This document shows, piece by piece, positions 56,684 through 63,424 of a stretch of DNA of 63,424 nt. The stretch comes from Bacteroidales bacterium (lineage in GTDB: Bacteria > Bacteroidota > Bacteroidia > Bacteroidales > F082). Position 1 is the first letter of the stretch; every line of letters starts with the position of its first letter. Under the pieces are notes generated by a model. It worked only from the letters and a program-made list of their open reading frames with translations, ran no database searches and was not told the origin of the DNA. A program made the position numbers and the translations under genes. The stretch covers positions 1-63,424 of the forward strand of contig JAGCPJ010000078.1 of NCBI GenBank assembly GCA_017965765.1, read 5' to 3'.

Positions 56684-59600
56684 TTAATTCAAGACATTAC
56701 CATCTTTATCCTTAAAGGTCACTTCAAGACCCAGACCACGAAGTTCATGGATCAAGACGTTGAAGGATTCCGGCGTACCGGGCACAGGCATGTTGTCACC
56801 CTTGACGATGGCTTCGTAGGCCTTGGCACGACCGACCACGTCGTCGGACTTGACGGTGAGGATCTCCTGAAGCACGTTGCTTGCGCCGAAGGCTTCAAGA
56901 GCCCAGACCTCCATTTCGCCGAAACGCTGACCACCGAACTGGGCTTTACCGCCGAGAGGCTGCTGCGTAATCAATGAGTATGGTCCGATGGAACGGGCAT
57001 GCATCTTGTCGTCAACCATGTGGTGCAACTTCAGCATGTAGATGTAACCCACCGTGGCGGGTTGATCGAAAGGTTCTCCAGTCTCGCCGTCGTAGAGCTG
57101 CACACGGCCGTTCTTGGGCAGACCAGCCTTCTCCATCAGTTCGTTGATCTGTTCGAGAGAGGCACCGTCGAAGATCGGGGTGGCGAACTTCAGTCCGAGT
57201 TCATGACCAGCCCAACCCAGCACGGTTTCATAGATCTGACCCAGGTTCATACGTGAAGGCACACCCAAGGGGTTCAACACGATGTCCACGGGTGTTCCGT
57301 CAGCGAGGAACGGCATGTCCTCTGCGCGGACGATACGGGAGACGATACCTTTGTTACCGTGGCGACCAGCCATCTTGTCACCGATCATCAGCTTACGCTT
57401 CTTGGCGACATAGACTTTGGCCATTTGGATGATACCGTTGGGAAGCTCATCGCCGACGCTGGCGACATACTTCTCGCGGTTGTACTTACCCAACACCTCT
57501 TTGTACTTGACCATGTAGTTGTCGATCAAGGTGGACACCATGCGGTTCTTGTCTTCGTCGTTCGTCCACTTGTGCGGGTTGACGACGGAGTAGTCAAGTT
57601 CCATGAGGGTCTTGCCCGCAAACTTCACGCGCTTGGGAATCAGTTGTTCCTTGAAGTTGTTGAACACACCAGCGGAGGTCGCTCCGTTGAGGATGACCAG
57701 CAGTTTGTCAACGAGTTTCTTCTTCAGTTCATCCAATTCCACCTTGGCAGCGGCGTCGATTCTTGCGATATCCTCTTTGTCCTTGGCTCTTGACTTACGG
57801 TCTTTCTGAAGTCTGGAGAACAAACGTTTCCCGATGACCACACCCTTCATGGAAGGACCAGCTTTCAAGGAGGCGTTCTTCACATCGCCGGCCTTGTCGC
57901 CGAAGATGGCACGCAACAGTTTCTCCTCAGGAGTAGGATCGCTTTCTCCCTTAGGCGTGATCTTACCGATCAGGATGTCGCCTTCGTTGACTTCAGCGCC
58001 CACACGGATCAAGCCGTGATCGTCAAGATCCTTGGTGGCGTCAGCGCTGACGTTCGGGATGTCGTTGGTCAATTCCTCAAGACCGCGTTTGGTGTCGCGA
58101 ACTTCAAGGGTGAACTCTTCAACATGGATGGAGGTGAAGAGGTCTTCCTTGACGATACGCTCAGAGATCACGATGGCATCCTCGTAGTTGTAACCCTTCC
58201 AAGGCATGAAGGCCACTTTCAGGTTACGACCGAGAGCGAGGTCGCCATTTTGAGTACCATAGCCCTGGGTGATGACATCGCCTTTGTGGACGCGTTGGCC
58301 GCGGCGCACCGTAGGCTTGATGTTGATGCTGGTGTTCTGGTTGGTCCTAGCGTACTTGGTCAGATGATAGGTCTTGTAGTCGTCGTCCATGCTGACCAGG
58401 CGTTCCTCGTCGGAACGGTCGTACTTGATCGTGATCTTGGTGGAATCGACGAAGACCACCTCGCCTTCTCCTTCGGCGGTAATCAGAACGCGGGAATCCT
58501 TGGCAACATAGCGTTCAATACCGGTACCGACGATCGGGGCTTCGGGGTTCATCAACGGAACAGCCTGACGCATCATGTTCGATCCCATCAACGCACGGTT
58601 GGCGTCGTCGTGCTCCAAGAAAGGAATCAAGGAGGCGGCGATGGAGGCGATTTGGTTGGGACCGACGTCGATCAGTTCGATCTCGTCAGGGGTAACGATA
58701 GGATAATCAGCCACGCAGCGGGCTTTGATATTCTCCTCTGTGAAACGACCGTTCTCGTCCATCGGGGTGATGGCCTGGGCGATGATCTTGTTTTCTTCCT
58801 CTTCGGCGGTAAGATAGACCGGAGGCTCGTTGAAATCGACAGCGCCGTTCTTCACCTCACGATAAGGAGTCTCGATGAAGCCCAGGCTGTTGATTTTGGC
58901 GAACACGCAGAGGGAGGAAATCAGACCGATGTTAGGACCTTCAGGGGTCTCGATGGTACACAGACGGCCATAGTGGGTATAGTGCACGTCACGCACCTCG
59001 AAGCCGGCACGTTCACGAGACAGACCACCAGGACCCAGGGCGGAGATACGACGTTTGTGCGTCACTTCCGAAAGCGGGTTGGTTTGGTCCATGAACTGTG
59101 ACAGCTGGTTGGTTCCGAAGAATGAGTTGATCACCGAGGAGAGGGTCTTTGCGTTGATCAGATCCATCGGGGTGAACACCTCATTGTCACGCACATTCAT
59201 GCGTTCACGGATGGTGCGGGCCATACGGTTCAAGCCGACGCCGAACTGGGCATAAAGCTGTTCGCCGACGGTACGGATACGACGGTTGCTCAAGTGGTCG
59301 ATATCGTCAACTTCAGCTTTGCCGCTGAGCATTTCAACCAGGTATTTGATGATGGCGATGATGTCCTCTTTGGTGAGCACTCTCGTCTCAGGATCGATTT
59401 CCAGGTTGAGTTTGCGGTTGATACGATAGCGGCCGACGAGGCCAAGGTCATATCTCTTGTCCGAGAAGAAGAGTTTCTCGATGATGCCGCGTGCGGTTTC
59501 CTCATCGGGCGGATCGGCGCTGCGGAGCAGGCGATAGATGTACTCGACTGCTTCTTTCTCGGAGTTACAGGTATCTTTACTGATGGTGTTGAAAATCACG

Positions 59601-60526
59601 GAGAAGTCAGAAGCTCTGCCTTCTTCGTCGAGATCCTCTTCCCTATGGAGCAGGATGGTTTTGGCACCTGAGTCGATGATGGTCTTGATGTGCTCTTCTT
59701 CGAGAACGGTTTCGCGCTCGATGATGACCTCGTTACGTTCCACGGAGACGCATTCTCCGGTGTCTTCGTTAACGAAGTCTTCGTAGTAGGTATGGAGCAC
59801 ACGGGCAGCCAGTTTGCGTCCGAGGACACGTTTGAGGCTGGCCTTGTTCACCTTCACTTCTTCGGTCAGGTTGAAGATCTCGAGGATTTCCTTATCCGTT
59901 TCATAGCCGATGGCACGCAGCAGCGTGGTGATCGGCAATTTCTTTTTACGGTCGATGTAGGCATACATCACGTCATTGATATCGGTCGAGAACTCCATCC
60001 AAGAGCCCTTGAACGGGATGATACGGGCCGAGTACAATGTCTTACCGTTGGCGTGTTGGCTTTGTCCGAAGAACACGCCTGGGGAGCGGTGCAGTTGGGA
60101 AACCACAACACGTTCCGCGCCGTTGATCACAAAAGTGCCACGGGGCGTCATATAGGGGATCATTCCCAGATAGACGTCCTGGTCAACGGTCTTAAAATCT
60201 TCATTATCTTCATCCGTGCAGGAGAGTCTCAGCTTGGCTTTGAGCGGGACGCTGAAGGTCAGGCCGCGTTCGATGCACTCTTCGATGCTATAGCGTGGGG
60301 CATCGATATAATAGTCCAGAAACTCCAGGATGAAATTGTTTCTTGCGTCAGTGATGGGGAAGTTTTCCGAAAAAACCTTGTACAATCCCTCGTTCTTCCT
60401 GTTGTCTGGGTTGGTTTCCAGTTGGAAGAAATCTTTAAACGACTGCAACTGAATATCCAGGAAATCAGGATATTCGAAAGGTTTCTTAATTGACGCGAAG
60501 TTGATTCTTTCAGTAGTTGTTGCCAA
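56684..60526 (-). CDS. rpoB: RNA polymerase beta subunit (TTG start)
   Basis: 1280 residues. Rif-region [34 protein letters not shown] and active-site regions are intact. The N-terminus [20 protein letters not shown] matches Bacteroidota RpoB from the first codons. The only possible start is TTG at 60526: an in-frame TAA lies four codons upstream with no ATG between, and the next Met is deep inside the domain. This probably lowers initiation and could help balance subunit amounts. Confidence 0.97.
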   Translation of the reverse strand: MATTTERINFASIKKPFEYPDFLDIQLQSFKDFFQLETNPDNRKNEGLYKVFSENFPITDARNNFILEFLDYYIDAPRYSIEECIERGLTFSVPLKAKLRLSCTDEDNEDFKTVDQDVYLGMIPYMTPRGTFVINGAERVVVSQLHRSPGVFFGQSQHANGKTLYSARIIPFKGSWMEFSTDINDVMYAYIDRKKKLPITTLLRAIGYETDKEILEIFNLTEEVKVNKASLKRVLGRKLAARVLHTYYEDFVNEDTGECVSVERNEVIIERETVLEEEHIKTIIDSGAKTILLHREEDLDEEGRASDFSVIFNTISKDTCNSEKEAVEYIYRLLRSADPPDEETARGIIEKLFFSDKRYDLGLVGRYRINRKLNLEIDPETRVLTKEDIIAIIKYLVEMLSGKAEVDDIDHLSNRRIRTVGEQLYAQFGVGLNRMARTIRERMNVRDNEVFTPMDLINAKTLSSVINSFFGTNQLSQFMDQTNPLSEVTHKRRISALGPGGLSRERAGFEVRDVHYTHYGRLCTIETPEGPNIGLISSLCVFAKINSLGFIETPYREVKNGAVDFNEPPVYLTAEEEENKIIAQAITPMDENGRFTEENIKARCVADYPIVTPDEIELIDVGPNQIASIAASLIPFLEHDDANRALMGSNMMRQAVPLMNPEAPIVGTGIERYVAKDSRVLITAEGEGEVVFVDSTKITIKYDRSDEERLVSMDDDYKTYHLTKYARTNQNTSINIKPTVRRGQRVHKGDVITQGYGTQNGDLALGRNLKVAFMPWKGYNYEDAIVISERIVKEDLFTSIHVEEFTLEVRDTKRGLEELTNDIPNVSADATKDLDDHGLIRVGAEVNEGDILIGKITPKGESDPTPEEKLLRAIFGDKAGDVKNASLKAGPSMKGVVIGKRLFSRLQKDRKSRAKDKEDIARIDAAAKVELDELKKKLVDKLLVILNGATSAGVFNNFKEQLIPKRVKFAGKTLMELDYSVVNPHKWTNDEDKNRMVSTLIDNYMVKYKEVLGKYNREKYVASVGDELPNGIIQMAKVYVAKKRKLMIGDKMAGRHGNKGIVSRIVRAEDMPFLADGTPVDIVLNPLGVPSRMNLGQIYETVLGWAGHELGLKFATPIFDGASLEQINELMEKAGLPKNGRVQLYDGETGEPFDQPATVGYIYMLKLHHMVDDKMHARSIGPYSLITQQPLGGKAQFGGQRFGEMEVWALEAFGASNVLQEILTVKSDDVVGRAKAYEAIVKGDNMPVPGTPESFNVLIHELRGLGLEVTFKDKDGNVLN

Positions 60527-60599
60527 GGTATTAAAGGTTTAAGGTGTGTGAAAGAGAAATAAAGAACGGGAAAAAATAAGAAACGAAATTCTTAGAGCG

Positions 60600-60647
60600 A
60601 AAAAACGGCACAAACCTCAGTCCCTAAAATGGCTTGGGACTGAGGTT
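60600..60647 (-). terminator. Hairpin between rplL and rpoB (attenuator-like)
   Basis: A perfect 12-pair stem AACCTCAGTCCC/GGGACTGAGGTT (60613-60624 with 60636-60647) has an 11-base loop, and an imperfect continuation extends it. On the minus strand it is followed by a T-run at 60605-60600. In E. coli a partial terminator and an RNase III site lie in the same rplL-rpoB gap. Confidence 0.7.
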
Positions 60648-60682
60648 GTTTGCCACGATTTTTTGCAGGAAATAAATCCTTC

Positions 60683-61060
60683 TTATTTAATTTCGACCTC
60701 TGCACCTGCTTCTTCGAGTTGAGCTTTAAGTGCGTTGGCTTCGTCTTTGCTCACACCTTCCTTGATGGCCTTAGGAGCTGCGTCAACGAGTTCCTTAGCT
60801 TCCTTCAGACCGAGGCTGGTGAGTTCCTTCACCAGTTTCACAACGCCCAACTTAGCGGCGCCGGCTGATTTCAGGATAACATCGAAAGAAGTCTTTTCCT
60901 CAGCAGCGGCGGCGGCGCCGGTAGCAGCAGGAGCGGCGACTGCGACAGCAGCAGCAGCAGGTTCAATACCGTATTCTTCTTTCAAAATGGTAGCGAGTTC
61001 ATTTACTTCCTTAACAGTAAGATTCACTAATTGTTCAGCAAAAGCTTTAAGATCTGCCAT
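60683..61060 (-). CDS. rplL: 50S ribosomal protein L7/L12
   Basis: 125 residues. N-terminal dimerisation helices ([21 protein letters not shown]), an Ala/Val-rich hinge and the C-terminal factor-binding domain ([39 protein letters not shown]). Forms the stalk that recruits translation factors. 71 bases separate it from rplJ; no hairpin of note is there apart from a small one. Confidence 0.97.
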   Translation of the reverse strand: MADLKAFAEQLVNLTVKEVNELATILKEEYGIEPAAAAVAVAAPAATGAAAAAEEKTSFDVILKSAGAAKLGVVKLVKELTSLGLKEAKELVDAAPKAIKEGVSKDEANALKAQLEEAGAEVEIK

Positions 61061-61131
61061 TTTTAATTTACTTTTTAATAGTTATACAAATTTTGATTCA
61101 ATTACTTACTTGCGAATGTTTACATTCATTT

Positions 61132-61656
61132 TTATTCTGCCTTTTCTGACAACGTCTCGAGGATTCCGGAGAGTTTGTGTCCACCAGACTGGAGGCCGCT
61201 GATGATGTTCTTCATCGGTGACTGCAGCAGGGCGATGATATCGGCGATGAGGTCATTCTTCGACTTGATGTTGACGAGGGTGTCAAGCATGTTGTCTCCG
61301 ATGTAGCAGCATTCTTCGATATAGGCGCCTTTCAGGATAGGACGGTCGTTCTTCTGACGGAAATTCTTGATCAGTTTGGCGGGGGCATTACCCGTCTCAC
61401 ACAGCATCAAAGCGGTCGAGCCCTTGAGGACGTCGAAAAGTTCGCTGTATTCTTTGCCTTCGATCTGCGTCATAGCTTTATGCAGGAGGGCGTTTTTGAC
61501 AACGAGCATCTTGATGCCACTATTGAAGCACTGTCTTCTAAGCTGGCTGGTCTTCTCGGCGTTGAGGTCGGAGACGTCGGTCAGATAGAAATTAGGACAA
61601 GCCTGCAGTTCAGCGAGTATGGAGTCGATAATGACTTGTTTGTCTTCTTTTCTCAT
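61132..61656 (-). CDS. rplJ: 50S ribosomal protein L10
   Basis: 174 residues. Base of the L7/L12 stalk. Marks: KQVIIDSILAELQ start, CFNSGIKMLVVKNALLHKAM, LKGSTALMLCETGNAPAKLIKNF and the C-terminal L12-binding helix. Order and length are normal. Confidence 0.96.
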   Translation of the reverse strand: MRKEDKQVIIDSILAELQACPNFYLTDVSDLNAEKTSQLRRQCFNSGIKMLVVKNALLHKAMTQIEGKEYSELFDVLKGSTALMLCETGNAPAKLIKNFRQKNDRPILKGAYIEECCYIGDNMLDTLVNIKSKNDLIADIIALLQSPMKNIISGLQSGGHKLSGILETLSEKAE

Positions 61657-61676
61657 TTCAATAGTTCCTTTCCAAT

Positions 61677-62372
61677 TTAGATTGCTACTGACTTAATATC
61701 GATCTGCACACCCGGGCTCATGGTACTGGAAATGTAAACACTCTTCACGTAAGTACCTTTAGCAGCTGCTGGTTTCAATTTGATAACGGTGGAGATGAGT
61801 TCCTTGGCGTTATCAAAGATCTTCTCTGGAGTGAAACTGACTTTTGCGACTGCAGCATTGATGATGCCGTACTTATCGACTTTGAAGTCGATTTTACCAG
61901 CCTTTACTTCTTGAACAGCCTTACCCACTTCCATAGTCACCGTACCGGTCTTCGGGTTGGGCATCAATCCACGGGGACCGAGGATACGACCCAAAGCACC
62001 GACTTTAGGCATGATGTTGGGAGTAGTGATGACAACGTCAATATCAGTCCAACCATCCTTAATCTTCTGGATGTATTCATCCAGGCCGACATAGTCGGCA
62101 CCAGCATCCAAAGCTTCCTGCGCCTTGTCGGGGTTGCAGAGAACCAACACGCGCACGACCTTACCAGTTCCGTGGGGGAGGGTGACGGAGCCGCGGACCA
62201 TTTGATTGGCCTTACGCGGGTCAACACCCAGACGGATGTTAAGATCGACCGAAGCATCAAACTTGGTGTAAGTGATCTGTTTTACGATATTAACCGCTTC
62301 AATCAAGGAGTAACTCTTGCTTTTGTCGAACTTAGCCAAAGCTTCTTTCCTCTGTTTAGTAACTTTTGACAT
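61677..62372 (-). CDS. rplA: 50S ribosomal protein L1
   Basis: 231 residues. Marks [53 protein letters not shown] and the late [22 protein letters not shown]. Forms the L1 stalk of the 50S subunit and in E. coli represses its own operon. Confidence 0.97.
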   Translation of the reverse strand: MSKVTKQRKEALAKFDKSKSYSLIEAVNIVKQITYTKFDASVDLNIRLGVDPRKANQMVRGSVTLPHGTGKVVRVLVLCNPDKAQEALDAGADYVGLDEYIQKIKDGWTDIDVVITTPNIMPKVGALGRILGPRGLMPNPKTGTVTMEVGKAVQEVKAGKIDFKVDKYGIINAAVAKVSFTPEKIFDNAKELISTVIKLKPAAAKGTYVKSVYISSTMSPGVQIDIKSVAI

Positions 62373-62412
62373 TTAACTTTAGTTTTTTGTGTTCTACAAA
62401 TGCATTAAAGAC

Positions 62413-62859
62413 TTAGTCTTTTTTTAAAGGTGATTCGCCTGTAACCTTCACTCCCATACTACGGGCAGTACCGGCCACCATTGACATGGCCGATTCGATG
62501 GTGAAGCAGTTCATGTCCTTCATCTTGTTGGTAGCGATTTCTCTCACTTGGTCCCAAGTCAAAGAACCGACTTTCGAACGGTTCGGCTCCTTGGATCCGC
62601 CTTTGATCTTCGCTGCTTCGATGATGGAGACCGCCACGGGTGAAGCCTTCACGATGAAATCGAAAGACTTGTCCTTGTACACCGTGATGATGACGGGCAA
62701 CACTTTGCCGGCCTGATCCTGGGTACGGGCGTTGAATTGCTTGCAGAACTCCATAATATTCACACCCTTCGAACCAAGAGCTGGTCCAACGGGCGGAGCG
62801 GGGTTCGCGGCTCCTCCTTTAATTTGCAGTTTGATTAATCCGCTTACTTCTTTTGCCAT
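62413..62859 (-). CDS. rplK: 50S ribosomal protein L11
   Basis: 148 residues. Marks [20 protein letters not shown] start, [16 protein letters not shown] and the C-terminal [24 protein letters not shown]. Binds 23S rRNA at the GTPase centre. It is the first ribosomal gene after nusG. Confidence 0.97.
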   Translation of the reverse strand: MAKEVSGLIKLQIKGGAANPAPPVGPALGSKGVNIMEFCKQFNARTQDQAGKVLPVIITVYKDKSFDFIVKASPVAVSIIEAAKIKGGSKEPNRSKVGSLTWDQVREIATNKMKDMNCFTIESAMSMVAGTARSMGVKVTGESPLKKD

Positions 62860-62914
62860 TTTCTTAATCCTTCATTAAAATGATAGGGAAACTGTCGATT
62901 CACAATTTCGGGCA

Positions 62915-63424
62915 TCACTCCAACTTCACCTGGAAGTAGCTCAGTTCCAAAGGAGTCTTACGGCCGAAAATCTTGACGCTGACCTTGAGTTTTTTCTTCT
63001 CGTCGTTCACCTCTTCGATAATGCCGCTGAAGCTCTTGAACGGTCCTTCATTGACAATGACAGACTGTCCAACCATGAACGAGATGTCGCTTCCTTCACC
63101 CATTTCCTGAAGCTCGTCGATCTTACCAAGAATACGGTTGACCTCAGCGGGGCGGAGCGGATCCGGTTCACCTTTCGTACCTAAGAAACCAAGCACATTG
63201 GGGACATTGCGGATGACATGAACGACTTCACCTTCCAAGATCGCCTCAATGAGGACATAACCTGGGAGGTAGTTTCTCTCTTTGGAGACCTTTTTCCCGT
63301 TCTTGACCTCGAAGTACTTCTCGGTAGGGATCAAAACCTGAAAAATGCGGTCCTGATAGTTAAGGCGCTTGATCTCGGATTCAAGGTATTCCTTTACCTT
63401 TTTCTCCTTGCCACTGATCGCCTT
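62915..63424 (-). CDS. nusG: Transcription factor NusG, 5' end cut off
   Basis: 169 residues are visible; the frame stays open to the window edge (AISGKEKKVKEYLESEIKRL at its start), so about ten N-terminal residues are missing. Later: RNYLPGYVLIEA, RNVPNVLGFLG, VNRILGKIDEL and the KOW motif (VGQSVIVNEGPFKSFSGIIEEVN). NusG links RNA polymerase to ribosomes. Its place before rplK is the usual order. Confidence 0.93.
   Translation of the reverse strand, partial: KAISGKEKKVKEYLESEIKRLNYQDRIFQVLIPTEKYFEVKNGKKVSKERNYLPGYVLIEAILEGEVVHVIRNVPNVLGFLGTKGEPDPLRPAEVNRILGKIDELQEMGEGSDISFMVGQSVIVNEGPFKSFSGIIEEVNDEKKKLKVSVKIFGRKTPLELSYFQVKLE

Overview
The window is chromosomal DNA of a Bacteroidota bacterium, most likely order Bacteroidales. 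Four things support this. There are type IX secretion (T9SS) genes: PorX, a PorD/DUF4835 protein, and a cargo protein with a C-terminal sorting domain. Family-typical Bacteroidota proteins are present (DUF3467, DUF4159, a Bacteroidota-type RNA polymerase omega). The gene order bamD-rpoZ-DUF4835-recN is typical of the phylum. About fourteen intergenic copies of the Bacteroidota -7 promoter element TAnnTTTG lie just upstream of genes. Coding DNA is roughly half G+C and genes are tightly packed; no gap exceeds 300 bases. I saw no tRNA, rRNA, CRISPR array, transposase or phage gene.

Layout. (1) 52-4601, plus strand: an M3 peptidase lipoprotein and a patatin/beta-barrel protein. (2) 4639-30176, minus strand: a surface-polysaccharide locus. 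In transcription order it holds an acetyltransferase, a DegT aminotransferase and an initiating sugar transferase. After a promoter come the ABC exporter (permease, ATPase), an asparagine-synthase-like ligase, GT56, GT61, an ATP-grasp ligase, a WecE aminotransferase, a GT-A enzyme, a polysaccharide deacetylase, three GT2s, GT32, a large membrane protein, GT4, DUF354 and WecB. After another promoter come Wza-, Wzc- and CpsB-like proteins. (3) 30199-35272, minus strand: an orphan LutA-like protein, aroA-aroB-tsaE, and porX. (4) 35386-38470: an HD phosphohydrolase, a small HTH regulator, a PhnP-like hydrolase and a small conserved protein. (5) 38525-45682, plus strand: dapA, a secreted M14 peptidase, bamD, rpoZ, DUF4835, recN. 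(6) 45738-49038, minus strand: DUF4159, rsmE, argS. (7) 49150-51894, plus strand: a membrane/secreted protein, a probable pyrBI attenuator with pyrB and pyrI, and LemA. (8) 51975-63424, minus strand: nusG (cut by the window edge), rplK, rplA, rplJ, rplL, rpoB, rpoC, DUF3467.

How it works together. The polysaccharide locus can supply at least two unusual sugars. One is TDP-4-amino-fucose (WecE, with a matching GT56 transferase). The other is probably a diacetamido-uronic acid (WbpE/WbpD-like pair, with an epimerase). An ABC exporter and an outer-membrane Wza-like channel are both present. The same kinds of genes make the A-LPS anchor for T9SS cargo in Porphyromonas, and PorX, PorD and a T9SS cargo gene are close by.

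The most interesting non-coding signals are: the pyrB leader, with a promoter, a 40-codon reading frame and a terminator before pyrB; many gene-boundary arrays of tandem 7- or 8-base units; a 29-base core shared by two long palindromes, each exactly between convergent genes; a hairpin between rplL and rpoB; and a TTG start for rpoB.
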